Translations under genes and position numbers: made by a program
The notes under the pieces: generated by a model
Databases searched by the model: none
What the model was told of the DNA's origin: nothing
What the model saw: the letters and a program-made list of their open reading frames with translations, nothing else
Source: Sphingobium sp. EM0848
GTDB taxonomy: Bacteria > Pseudomonadota > Alphaproteobacteria > Sphingomonadales > Sphingomonadaceae
Assembly: GCF_013375555.1 (NCBI RefSeq)
Contig: NZ_JABXWB010000001.1
Coordinates: 2,418,001-2,482,000, forward strand
DNA length: 64,000 nucleotides
Direction: 5' to 3'
In this document: positions 41,766-50,070 of the stretch, one piece after another
Layout: each line of letters starts with the position of its first letter
How positions within the stretch are numbered: the stretch's first letter is position 1

Positions 41766-42218
41766 ATGGCCGACGAAACCCTGACCCTCACCCTCGACAG
41801 CGGCGGCGATGTCGTCATCAAGCTGCGCCCGGACCTCGCCCCCGGCCATGTCGAGCGCATCACCGCGCTTGCCAAGGACGGCTTCTATGACGGCGTCGTC
41901 TTCCATCGCGTCATCCCCGGCTTCATGGCCCAGGGCGGCGACCCGACCGGCACCGGCATGGGCGGGTCGAAGCTGCCTGACCTGAAGGCCGAATTCAGCC
42001 GCGAACCCCATGTCCGCGGCGTCTGCTCCATGGCCCGCGCGATGAACCCGAACAGCGCGAACAGCCAGTTCTTCATCTGCTTCGACGACGCCACCTTCCT
42101 CGATGGTCAGTACACCGTCTGGGGTGAAGTCACGTCCGGCATGGAACATGTCGACGCCCTGCCCAAGGGTGAGCCGCCCAAGACCCCGGGCAAGATCCTG
42201 AAGGCTACTGTTTCTTAA
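41766..42218 (+). CDS. Cyclophilin-type peptidyl-prolyl cis-trans isomerase
   Basis: A 150-residue cytosolic cyclophilin with no signal peptide. Core motifs: YDGVVFHRVIPGFMAQGGDPTGTG (read in parts FHRVIPGFMAQGGDP and TGTGMGG), ARAMNPNSANSQFFICF, and YTVWGEVTSGM. It catalyses proline isomerisation during folding. ATG 41766 has AGAGAGGA upstream. Its last 14 bases overlap the 3' end of the convergent lipoprotein gene. Confidence 0.95.
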   Translation: MADETLTLTLDSGGDVVIKLRPDLAPGHVERITALAKDGFYDGVVFHRVIPGFMAQGGDPTGTGMGGSKLPDLKAEFSREPHVRGVCSMARAMNPNSANSQFFICFDDATFLDGQYTVWGEVTSGMEHVDALPKGEPPKTPGKILKATVS

Positions 42219-42876
42219 GAAGCCCGTCGGTGGCGGAGATGGCATTGCCCGTCTCCGCCGCTTGCTGCGCAGGCGGTTCATAGGGACCGATGCTCTCTAT
42301 ATGCCAGCGGCGATCCGCCTCACTGGCCCCCGGCACGTCATTGACCCGCCGCAGCGTCACCTGCCGCAGCCGATACCAGGGCTTGCCATTGGCGGCGAGC
42401 CGTCCATAGACCTGCACCGGCACGGAGACGAACAGCGATCCCGCCGCGCCCTCCATGTCTCCCGGCGCGCCGATATTGGCATGCACCTCGCTGAAATTGC
42501 GGAAGCGCGCGGCGAAACGGACATCATCCTCGGCACCGATGGCGCTGTTCTGGTTCCAGAGGTCCTGCGCGTCGTCATAGCGCTTTTCCTCCAGCAGGCC
42601 GTAATAGCCCTGCACCACCTGCGCGGCGCCCTGCGCGCCCTTGGGGTCGACGGCATCCTCTTCCACCACGGACTGCGGTTCGACCGGCAGGCCACCCGGC
42701 GTACCCGGAGCGGGCGGCGTCAGCGGCTCCATCACCGCCTGCGCCTCCGCCCGGACATTATTTTCGACCTGTGTCGCGTTCGCGCCATTGGCGAGATTGT
42801 CGATCGCACTCTCCTCCCGGCCGTCACAGGCCGACAGCAGGAACAGGCAAAGAGCCGCGCTATACCGAACCCGCAT
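42205..42876 (-). CDS. Putative lipoprotein, unknown function
   Basis: A 223-residue protein with a lipoprotein signal (ALCLFLLSAC lipobox). The first part of the mature chain is low-complexity, acidic and Pro-rich. The second part (VQGYYGLLEEKRYDDAQDLW ... VSVPVQVYGRLAANGKPWYRLRQVTLRRVND) looks like an NTF2-like or similar alpha+beta domain, but I cannot name the family. Its ATG overlaps the TGA of the upstream Gly/Tyr-rich gene, so the two are coupled. Confidence 0.75.
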   Translation of the reverse strand: MRVRYSAALCLFLLSACDGREESAIDNLANGANATQVENNVRAEAQAVMEPLTPPAPGTPGGLPVEPQSVVEEDAVDPKGAQGAAQVVQGYYGLLEEKRYDDAQDLWNQNSAIGAEDDVRFAARFRNFSEVHANIGAPGDMEGAAGSLFVSVPVQVYGRLAANGKPWYRLRQVTLRRVNDVPGASEADRRWHIESIGPYEPPAQQAAETGNAISATDGLLKKQ

Positions 42877-43406
42877 CAGTCGCGCCGGCTCCGCCAGCCG
42901 TCATGCCGCGACCGCCCGCCGCCATCGGAACGAGCGCGGGGCGTCGTGTCCCGGCTCCAGGCTCTTGGCGTCGTCATATCCTGTCCCCTTCCCGGCTGGG
43001 CCTGCGCATTCGGACGCGACGCGCCCCAGCCGCCATTCCATCGATTGCCATTGCCATTCGGACGTGTCCGCCAGGCCGGGCCGTCGCCGCGCCCCGCCTC
43101 CCGATGGCCTTCCCAATAGCGGCGCTGCCCGTCATTCCAGCGATGGCGGCGCCCGCCACGGTCATAGACATAATAGCCGCTGCCGGGATAGTAAAAGCCG
43201 TCATACCAGCCGCCATAATAGCCCGGCCGGTAATAGCCCGGCCGGTAATAGCCCGACCCCCAATAATCATCATAATAGCCGCCGCCATAATAGCCGCTGC
43301 CAACACTCACACCGCCATAATAGTCATCGTCATAGGCGCAGCCGCCCAAGGCAAGCGCGCCGACGAGACCGACCGCGGCCAGAAGCCTTTGCCCGGTCCA
43401 GGTCAT
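42876..43406 (-). CDS. Gly/Tyr-rich putative lipoprotein
   Basis: A 176-residue protein with a lipobox (ALALGGC) after a hydrophobic signal. The mature N-terminal half is dominated by Gly-Tyr-Tyr repeats (GYYRPGYYRPGYYGG, PGSGYYVYD), and the C-terminal half is Arg/Gly/Asn-rich with RRHRWNDGQRRYWEGHR. No enzymatic motif is visible. Such low-complexity aromatic surface lipoproteins are known in sphingomonads, but their role is unknown. AAGGAGAAAGGCG precedes the ATG. It is coupled to the downstream lipoprotein gene by TGATG. Confidence 0.75.
   Translation of the reverse strand: MTWTGQRLLAAVGLVGALALGGCAYDDDYYGGVSVGSGYYGGGYYDDYWGSGYYRPGYYRPGYYGGWYDGFYYPGSGYYVYDRGGRRHRWNDGQRRYWEGHREAGRGDGPAWRTRPNGNGNRWNGGWGASRPNAQAQPGRGQDMTTPRAWSRDTTPRARSDGGGRSRHDGWRSRRD
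43216..43256. repeat. Tandem 15-base repeat inside the Gly/Tyr-rich lipoprotein gene
   Basis: The unit TAATAGCCCGGCCGG occurs 2.7 times in tandem on the plus strand and encodes the repeated GYYRP pentapeptide on the minus strand. It is in frame and could expand or contract without frameshift. Confidence 0.75.
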
Positions 43407-43718
43407 CGCCTTTCTCCTTATCCTTCATTCTGTAGCCGGGATAACGCGTCCTGCTTGAATTGGTTGTGAATGAGCCGTTGCGGACCGTTTATCCAAGGTT
43501 CAGCCAAGCCGGATTTCGTTCATCCCGCTGACAGAAACCGTTGTATTCAAGACACAAAATGGGGGATTGGCGGCTTTTCCGATCCGGTTCATGCAACCTT
43601 CATGGGCGAATGGGGATTGGTTGGGCATCGCCGGAGCCGCTTGGAGCGGCCTGACGCGATCGCTGCGGGGTCCACACCTGCGGCCACCTGTTTTCCAACA
43701 AAGTGAAGGGGAAACCCC
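43407..43718. other. Gene-free 312-base divergent intergenic region
   Basis: It separates the leftward lipoprotein pair from the rightward outer-membrane protein gene. Good Shine-Dalgarno sequences lie at both edges (AAGGAG for the left gene, AAGGGGAAA for the right). No convincing ORF, tRNA or terminator is seen, and I could not fix promoter boxes. It probably holds two divergent promoters. Confidence 0.6.
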
Positions 43719-44282
43719 ATGAAGACTCTGCTGTTCACAGCGGCTGCCGCCGCGTCGCTGATTCCCGCCGCCGCTCTGGCTCAGACGGCGCCGCAGGACG
43801 ACGCAGGATCGCGCCGCATCGAACCCTATGTCGGCGTGATGGGCGGCATCCATAATTTCGACAGCGAAACCGGCAAGGAAGGGATTCCGCCGGTCGGTTA
43901 CAAGGGCCGCATCGTGGAAGGCGTGGCGGGCGTGAATGCCCGGATTGCCGGGCCGATCGTGGTCGGCGTCGAAGGCACGGCGTCCAAGGGCGTCAGCGGC
44001 GACATCGACTGGGAATATGGCGTGGCGGGCCGCGCTGGCGTGAAGGCAGGCAAGGACAGCCTGATCTTCGGCAAGGTCGGTTACAAATGGGTCAATTTCG
44101 ATGCGCTGGGGCCGAACAGCCGCGATTATCACGGCATGACCTATGGCGCGGGCGTGGAACTGTCGCCCGCCGACATGGGCGGATCGGCCCAGAGCAGCAA
44201 TATCCGGCTGCGCGTGCAGGCCGATACCATGGGCAATTTCCGCTCGATCCGGCCGATGGCGGGTGTCGTCGCCAAATTCTGA
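43719..44282 (+). CDS. Small outer-membrane beta-barrel protein (porin-like)
   Basis: A 187-residue protein with a signal peptide (LLFTAAAAASLIPAAALAQ). The mature part alternates hydrophobic strands (EPYVGVMGGIHNFD, RIVEGVAGVNARIAGPIVVGVEGTA) and ends in the C-terminal Phe (RPMAGVVAKF), as expected for an eight-stranded barrel of the OmpA/Opa-like superfamily. Its function is unknown. AAGGGGAAA lies ahead of the ATG. A weak GC hairpin at 44296-44322 may end its transcript. Confidence 0.8.
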   Translation: MKTLLFTAAAAASLIPAAALAQTAPQDDAGSRRIEPYVGVMGGIHNFDSETGKEGIPPVGYKGRIVEGVAGVNARIAGPIVVGVEGTASKGVSGDIDWEYGVAGRAGVKAGKDSLIFGKVGYKWVNFDALGPNSRDYHGMTYGAGVELSPADMGGSAQSSNIRLRVQADTMGNFRSIRPMAGVVAKF

Positions 44283-44295
44283 ATGCAACGATTTT

Positions 44296-44322
44296 GGGTG
44301 GATCGTCCCTTGCGATCCGCCC
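44296..44322. terminator. Hairpin between convergent OMP and ppc genes
   Basis: GGGTGGATCG / CGATCCGCCC form a 10-bp stem with one G-T pair and a 7-base loop, 14 bases after the OMP stop. There is no T run, so any terminator function is uncertain. Confidence 0.35.
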
Positions 44323-44424
44323 ATCCTGTCCAGACCTCCGCCAAGGAGGACTGGGGTCCGGGGCGGTCATTGGACTGCGGCCGTCCCGGATTCCCCCTAT
44401 CCGATGGGTGACGCCCGCTCCGCC

Positions 44425-47124
44425 TCAACCGCTGTTGCGCAGGGCCGTGGCGATGGCGTTGATCGACAGTTCGATGCCTTCCTTGATGCGGGCATCATCC
44501 TCGCCGCTGCGGTGGCGTTTCATCAATTCGACCTGAAGCAGGTTCAGCGGCTCGATATAGGGCAGGCGCAGGCGGATCGAGCTGTCCAGCGTCGGATTCT
44601 TCTCCAGCAGGCGCGACTGGCCGGTGGCGGCGAGCAGGCCGTCATGGGTCATGTCCCAACCTTCGCGAATGCGATCGAAAATGGCGGCGCCGCGCGACTG
44701 ATCCTCCACCAGCGGCAGATATTGGGCGGCAATGCCCAGATCGGATTTCGCCAGCACCATTTCCAGATTCGCCAGCGCCGATTGGAGGAAGGACCAGTGC
44801 TGCGCCATGTCGGCCAGCAGCGCCTTGTCCTCAAAGGTGCTGAGCGCATGGCCGACGCCATACCAGCCCGGCAGCATCACCCGCGCCTGCGCCCAGCTGA
44901 ACACCCAGGGGATGGCGCGCAAATCCTCGATCCGCGTGCTCTTCGTGCGGCTGGCGGGGCGGGAGCCGATCTTGAGGCCGGAAATTTCCTGAATGGGAGT
45001 AAGCTGGCGGAAGAATTCCTTAAACCCCTCCGTGCCGTAGACAAGGTCGCGATAGGCGGTGAAAGCGGTTTTGGACAGTTCGTCCATGGCGGCGGCGAAG
45101 CGGGCGGCGTCGCGGTCCGAAAGGACTTCGGGTTCCAGGCTGGCGAGCAGCGTGGCGCTGGTCATCGCCTCCAAATTGGTCATGGCGACATCGCGGGTGC
45201 CGAATTTGGCGGCGATCACCTCGCCCTGTTCGGTGATGCGGATGCGGCCCTGCACCGTGCCCTTGGGCTGGGCCTGGATCGCCGCGAAGGACGAACCGCC
45301 GCCCCGCCCGACCGCGCCGCCGCGACCGTGGAAAAGCTGCATGGCGGTGCCGGCGTCGGCGAAGACGGGGGCCAGCGCCTTGCTCGCCTGGAACAGCCCC
45401 CAGGTGGAGGTGATGTATCCGCCATCCTTGTTGCTGTCGGAATAGCCGATCATCACTTCCTGATGCCCGCGCTCCCGCACCACGCCCGCGATTTCGGGCA
45501 GGCCGAAATAGGCGGTCATGATCTTGGGCGCGGCCTCCAGGTCGGCGATGGTTTCGAACAGCGGCACCGCCATGATCGCAACCTGTGGCGGGACGCCATT
45601 GCTGCCCGCGCGCCACAGGCCCGCTTCCTTGAGGATGATGTTCACCTCCAGCAGGTCGGAGACGCTTTCCGCCTTCGAAATGATATAGTGGGTGATGCAT
45701 TGCGGGCCGTAGACGCGGTGCGCTTCGGCCGCCGCCTGCACGATGGCGAGTTCGGAGGCGGTTTCCTCCGAATATTCGGAAAAGCGCGTGCCGAGCGGGC
45801 GGTTGCTCGCCAGTTCGCGGCGGAGAAGCGCGATGCGCGCATATTCGTCAAGTGCGGCATAATCCGCCTCGACCCCGGCCACTTTCAGCAGTTCCGCGAC
45901 GACGCGCTGGTGCACGTCGCTATTCTGCCGCATGTCGAGCGTGGCGAGGTGGAAGCCGAAAGTCTCGACCGCGCGGATCAGGCGACCCAGCGCGCCGCCT
46001 GACGCCAAGGCGCCGTCACCTTCGCTGGCGAGCCCCTGCGCCACGGTGACGAGATCGCGGCGAAGGTCCGACGGACTGGCATAGGGTTCGCCCCTGAGCG
46101 TCGAGGGGCGCGAAGCTTCCTTGCCCACAAGCGTCCGGTATGTGGCGGCAAGGCGGGCATAGATGCCGGAAATGGCGCGGCGATAGGGTTCGTCCTGACG
46201 GCTACGCGACGTGTCGCCACTGGCTTCGGCCAGATCCAGCACCGCCTGCGGCACAAGGGCAAGTTCGGTGGAAAGGGAGAGTTCGGCGCCAAGCGCATGC
46301 AGCGCATTCATATAATAGGTCAGCGCCGCCTCGCAGCCCTTGACCAGCGCGAGCTGCAGTTGCGGCGCCTGCACGAAGGGATTGCCGTCGCGGTCGCCGC
46401 CGATCCAGTTGCCGACGCGCAGGAAGCTTTGCGGGCGGGCGCCCAGCACCCGTTCCCAGCGGGCGTAGAGGGCGGGGAGCACCGGCAGGAAAACATCGCG
46501 GAAATAGGCAAGGACATTTTCGATCTCGTCCGCGACGAACAGCTTTTCGCGGCGCAACGGGCGGGTCTGCCACAACAGGGCGATCTGGCGGAAAATCGCT
46601 TCGTCGAGATTCTCGCCATCGTCCGTCTCGGTGCGTCCCGCATCCTTGAGCAGCATCAGGTCGGCGATGCGGTTCTTGTGATCGATCATGCTCTTGCGCC
46701 GCACCTCGGTCGGGTGGGCGGTGAGGACGGGGACGATCAGGGCGCGGGAGAGCAGGTCGAGAATCGCTTCGCGGTCGATGCCGTGGGATTGGAGCCTGTT
46801 CACGGCGGAGGCGACGTCAGCGCCCGGTTCGGCCTCGACCCCTTGCCGGTCCTCGGCCAGATTGGCGAGCATCGAGAAGAGCATGAAGCCGCGCACGAAG
46901 GACAGCGTGTCGTCAAGGCTGAGCGCGCCAAGGCCGGTATCGACCACATCCGCGCCATGCAGGCCGCGCGCCCTGTCGACCGAGGCCGAACGGATATATT
47001 CGGTCTGCTTGTAGATTTTCTCTCCGCCATAAGCGCGAATGACATCGCCCAGCAACCGGCCGAGATAACGGATGTCAGGGTTCTGCGTGATCGCAGGGGC
47101 GGAGGAAGATGCCGGAGTCGCCAT
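44425..47124 (-). CDS. ppc: Phosphoenolpyruvate carboxylase
   Basis: An 899-residue enzyme adding bicarbonate to PEP to form oxaloacetate, replenishing the TCA cycle. Catalytic motifs are intact: VLTAHPTEVRRKS (active-site His), GNWIGGDRDGNP, GYSDSNKDGGYITSTW, and FHGRGGAVGRGGG. The chain ends ALRNSG rather than the more usual NTG. It is divergent from the HerA-like ATPase gene across 115 bases. Confidence 0.98.
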   Translation of the reverse strand: MATPASSSAPAITQNPDIRYLGRLLGDVIRAYGGEKIYKQTEYIRSASVDRARGLHGADVVDTGLGALSLDDTLSFVRGFMLFSMLANLAEDRQGVEAEPGADVASAVNRLQSHGIDREAILDLLSRALIVPVLTAHPTEVRRKSMIDHKNRIADLMLLKDAGRTETDDGENLDEAIFRQIALLWQTRPLRREKLFVADEIENVLAYFRDVFLPVLPALYARWERVLGARPQSFLRVGNWIGGDRDGNPFVQAPQLQLALVKGCEAALTYYMNALHALGAELSLSTELALVPQAVLDLAEASGDTSRSRQDEPYRRAISGIYARLAATYRTLVGKEASRPSTLRGEPYASPSDLRRDLVTVAQGLASEGDGALASGGALGRLIRAVETFGFHLATLDMRQNSDVHQRVVAELLKVAGVEADYAALDEYARIALLRRELASNRPLGTRFSEYSEETASELAIVQAAAEAHRVYGPQCITHYIISKAESVSDLLEVNIILKEAGLWRAGSNGVPPQVAIMAVPLFETIADLEAAPKIMTAYFGLPEIAGVVRERGHQEVMIGYSDSNKDGGYITSTWGLFQASKALAPVFADAGTAMQLFHGRGGAVGRGGGSSFAAIQAQPKGTVQGRIRITEQGEVIAAKFGTRDVAMTNLEAMTSATLLASLEPEVLSDRDAARFAAAMDELSKTAFTAYRDLVYGTEGFKEFFRQLTPIQEISGLKIGSRPASRTKSTRIEDLRAIPWVFSWAQARVMLPGWYGVGHALSTFEDKALLADMAQHWSFLQSALANLEMVLAKSDLGIAAQYLPLVEDQSRGAAIFDRIREGWDMTHDGLLAATGQSRLLEKNPTLDSSIRLRLPYIEPLNLLQVELMKRHRSGEDDARIKEGIELSINAIATALRNSG

Positions 47125-47239
47125 GACGGTCGATGCTGCATCGCAACAATCTGGCGGTCAAGTGACCTTTGCCCCCAATAGCGCCGAGTTTTGATAGCGG
47201 ACTTGCGCAAACGCCCTGGCCTGGGCCAAAGGACTTCTT

Positions 47240-48694
47240 GTGACCGCCAGCATCAGCATAGGAAATGACGGATCGGGCAATCCCGTTCTGGTCGATGTGG
47301 AAGAATTGCTTGCCACCCGTCTGCTCGTTCAGGGCAATTCGGGATCGGGCAAGTCGCATCTGCTGCGCCGTTTGCTGGAAGAAAGCGCCGCGCTGGTGCA
47401 GCAGGTGGTGATTGATCCCGAGGGCGATTTCGTGACGCTGGCCGATGAATATGGCCATGTGGTGATCGATGCCGGCGACTATAATGAGCGCGAGATCGTC
47501 AAGATGGCGATGCGGATTCGCGAGCATCGCGCCTCGGTGGTGCTGAGCCTCGAATCGCTGGAGTTGGAGGCGCAGATGAAATGCGCCGCGACCTTCCTGT
47601 CGACTTTGTTCGATGCGCCGAGGGATCATTGGTATCCGGCGCTGGTGGTGGTCGATGAGGCGCAGATGTTCGCGCCCGTCGCAGCGGGCGATGTGTCGGA
47701 CGAAGCGCGGCGTCTCAGCCTTGCGGCGATGACCAACCTGATGTGCCGCGGGCGCAAGCGCGGCCTCGCGGGGGTGATCGCGACGCAGCGGCTGGCGAAG
47801 CTGGCGAAGAATGTCGCCGCCGAGGCGTCGAACTTCCTGATGGGTCGGACTTTCCTCGACATCGACATGGCGCGCGCGGCCGACCTGCTCGGCATGGAGC
47901 GGCGGCAGGCCGAGCAAATCCGCGATCTGGAGCGTGGGCGCTTTCTGGGCCTTGGCCCCGCGATCGCGCGGCGGCCGGTGGCGGTGAAGATCGGCGCGGT
48001 CAAGACCGGCACGCGCGGAGGCACGCATAAGCTGATGCCGCCGCCGGTCGCGGTGACGGAGGATTTGCAGGAATTGCTGTTCGCCGGTGCGGGGGAAGAG
48101 GAGGCGTTGCCCCCTCCCCCGCCGCGTGCCGAACCGCCACCCTTGCCGGCCGAGGAATTGATGCGGGCGCTGGCCGCCGCGCCTTCGGCCAAGCCTGCCG
48201 CGCCGGAGCTGGACTTCGGGCAGAATGAGCCGGTCGTCATTGCCGTGCTGGAGGAAATCGTCGCCGATCTGGGGGACGCGCAGCCCAGCGTGTCGACGCT
48301 CTATCAGGATTTCGGGGTGCGGTGCCGGATGAAGGGGCTGCGCACGCCGCCGCTCGACCTGCCCGCCTTCCGTAAGCGCTTTGCCATGGCGCAGGCGGGG
48401 ATGTTCGACGCCGACGATCCGCGCTGGGCCGACGCGATGAAGGCGGCGGAGCCGGTGCCGGAGGATATGCTGGCGCCCTTCCTGCTGATCGCGCGGGCGG
48501 CGATGCAGGGCTTGCCCTGCCCGGACGACGTGGCTTTGGCGCGGGCTTATGGTACCAGTTCGCCGGGCCGCGTGCGGCGGTTGATCGATTATATGGAGAG
48601 ACTGGGCGTGATCGTGGCGCGGACTGATTTCGGCGGGCGGCGTTCCATCGGCGTGCCGCAGCTTGGCCTGAGCACGGCGGCGGCGGAGGGATGA
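47240..48694 (+). CDS. HerA/DUF87-type ATPase
   Basis: A 484-residue protein with a P-loop (VQGNSGSGKSHLLRR), Walker B (ALVVVDEAQMFAP) and a sensor-like GVIATQRLAKLAKN, the layout of HerA/VirB4-like DNA-translocase ATPases. The N-terminal ISIGNDGSGNPVLVDVEELLATRL resembles the HAS-barrel region. After about residue 270 comes a Pro-rich linker and a winged-helix-like C-terminal half. A DNA-handling role is likely but unproven, and no NurA partner is adjacent. The start is GTG 47240. It is coupled to the phosphatase gene by ATGA. Confidence 0.8.
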   Translation: MTASISIGNDGSGNPVLVDVEELLATRLLVQGNSGSGKSHLLRRLLEESAALVQQVVIDPEGDFVTLADEYGHVVIDAGDYNEREIVKMAMRIREHRASVVLSLESLELEAQMKCAATFLSTLFDAPRDHWYPALVVVDEAQMFAPVAAGDVSDEARRLSLAAMTNLMCRGRKRGLAGVIATQRLAKLAKNVAAEASNFLMGRTFLDIDMARAADLLGMERRQAEQIRDLERGRFLGLGPAIARRPVAVKIGAVKTGTRGGTHKLMPPPVAVTEDLQELLFAGAGEEEALPPPPPRAEPPPLPAEELMRALAAAPSAKPAAPELDFGQNEPVVIAVLEEIVADLGDAQPSVSTLYQDFGVRCRMKGLRTPPLDLPAFRKRFAMAQAGMFDADDPRWADAMKAAEPVPEDMLAPFLLIARAAMQGLPCPDDVALARAYGTSSPGRVRRLIDYMERLGVIVARTDFGGRRSIGVPQLGLSTAAAEG

Positions 48695-49158
48695 GCGCTT
48701 CCATCCTCTTCATATGCCTGGGCAACATCTGCCGGTCGCCTCTGGCGGAGGCCGCACTTCGGGCCGAGGCGGAACGCGCCGGGCTGGATGTCGTTGTGGA
48801 TTCAGCCGGGACCGGCGACTGGCATATCGGATCGCCGCCGGACAAGCGGGCACAGGCCGTCGCGCTGCGCCACGGCATCGACATTTCAGGCTATCGTGGG
48901 CGACAGGTGACAGCCGAGGATTTCCGGCGCTTCACCCATATATTCGCGCTGGACGGCGAGAATCTGAAGAATCTTCGACAGATCCGACCAGTGGACGGAA
49001 CGGCAGAGTTGCGGCTGCTGATGGATCTTGTGACGGGACGCGAAGGCAGCGGCATCACCGATCCCTATTTTGGCGATGAGGCCGGGTTCGACGTGACCTG
49101 GGACGATGTGACGCAGGCAGCGAAGGCGATTGTGGCGCGGTTGCAGGAGCAGAATTAA
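48691..49158 (+). CDS. Low-molecular-weight protein tyrosine phosphatase
   Basis: A 155-residue cytosolic phosphatase. The P-loop FICLGNICRSP supplies the catalytic Cys and Arg, and the general-acid Asp lies in ITDPYFGDEAGFDVTWDDV. It dephosphorylates phosphotyrosine or small phosphoesters; no tyrosine kinase or exopolysaccharide gene is nearby. Its ATG overlaps the HerA-like gene's TGA. It is the last clear core gene before the genomic island. Confidence 0.93.
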   Translation: MSASILFICLGNICRSPLAEAALRAEAERAGLDVVVDSAGTGDWHIGSPPDKRAQAVALRHGIDISGYRGRQVTAEDFRRFTHIFALDGENLKNLRQIRPVDGTAELRLLMDLVTGREGSGITDPYFGDEAGFDVTWDDVTQAAKAIVARLQEQN

Positions 49159-49861
49159 ATCTGTTTCCGGCTACCGGGCCGCCCTTTGGTGTCAGTGCAT
49201 AGGGCCAAGCGATTTTGGCCCCCAATCTGGCCCCATTGTTTTGCCAGCCCTTGGATCAACACTCGGCAGCATCCGACAGAGGATGTCTGTTTATCGCGGA
49301 AATCCACAACCTGTTTGGATGGCGCTGGGCTATATTGGAGAATAATGGTGCCGGGGACGGAATCCAAGAAATCAAATAAATATTTGATTTCAAGTTCTTG
49401 ATTGATCGCCATCGCAGGTAAGATGCCACGAAATATACCACGAGGTTCAGATGATGAACCTATCCTGCATATAAGCTTATAATTTTATTGAAGAATTTTG
49501 CAACCGGTATCCACTTTCGACCATCTGCGTCCAAACATTGAGAAATGCTAGGGTTTTTAATGTGGGTTCGGTTCCCACTTGAGCAGATTTTTTTCTAAGT
49601 TCGTGTCGGTGATGGACCCATCCTGCCCGATCATCCCCTGATTTCAAATTCCAGATTCACAAAGCTGGCTTAAGGAGGGCGACAGGTTCCAGGCGCCGGT
49701 CTCGGGATCATTGCCACAGTTGATGCGGCGCGGTTGTGTCGATTACGGCCTACAGAGGCGCCATTCAGCCCACCGCAGGAGGCTCCTAGATAGCCGAACC
49801 CATTGTTGATTCTGTCGCTCTGTCTAGCACGCCGGCGCGGTTCACGACTTCGAGTTAGTTA
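49159..49861. other. Gene-poor 703-base stretch at the left end of the island
   Basis: I see no supportable protein gene here. It is AT-richer than the neighbourhood and holds an AT-rich palindrome (49368-49391) and a small GTGGG/CCCAC hairpin with a later T7 run (49562-49594). A GGCCCCC...GGCCCC-rich patch lies around 49216-49237. It is bounded on the right by the left end of the IS. It may be decayed island sequence. Confidence 0.5.
49368..49391. repeat. AT-rich palindrome
   Basis: GAAATCAAATA-AA-TATTTGATTTC: perfect 11-bp arms around a 2-base centre, within the gene-poor left end of the island. It could be a protein-binding site or a recombination relic; nothing links it to a gene. Confidence 0.6.
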
Positions 49862-49878
49862 GTGCCCGCCCATAAACG
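49862..49878 (+). repeat. Left terminal inverted repeat of the IS
   Basis: GTGCCCGCCCATAAACG, matching the right end at 16 of 17 positions in inverted orientation. Confidence 0.85.
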
Positions 49879-50070
49879 GGGTGTTTTTGCGATCTGGTTG
49901 GGCTTTGGGCTCGGGCTGGATCAGCATCGACAGCGCATTATGAGTTGGACGGGTCGCTGTTTTGACGCCCGAGGGCAGGATTAAGGGGAGACTGGCACTT
50001 CTGCCCGGGCAGTAGACAAGAGGGATCGCCCGGTGGCGTCCGGTGAAGTGTTCTGGGGGTGCGGATCTGA

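Noticed and set aside
43216..43256. Closely spaced direct repeats considered as a regulatory or CRISPR-like array.
   Set aside because: Units are contiguous, 15 bases long and in frame with a repeated pentapeptide; there are no spacers. No CRISPR array was seen anywhere in the window.
44143..46002. Long plus-strand open frame opposite the C-terminal half of ppc.
   Set aside because: It is antisense to intact ppc with complete catalytic motifs, and its product is low-complexity Arg/Gly/His-rich.
49155..49441. Several short overlapping open frames on both strands just after the phosphatase gene.
   Set aside because: No RBS, no homology, AT-rich sequence with a palindrome; they look like chance frames.
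49562..49584. A tRNA T-arm-like stem-loop (GTGGG-TTCGGTT-CCCAC) that could mark a broken tRNA or attachment site.
   Set aside because: The conserved A of the T-loop is replaced, no CCA or acceptor partner follows, and it does not match either serine tRNA in the window.
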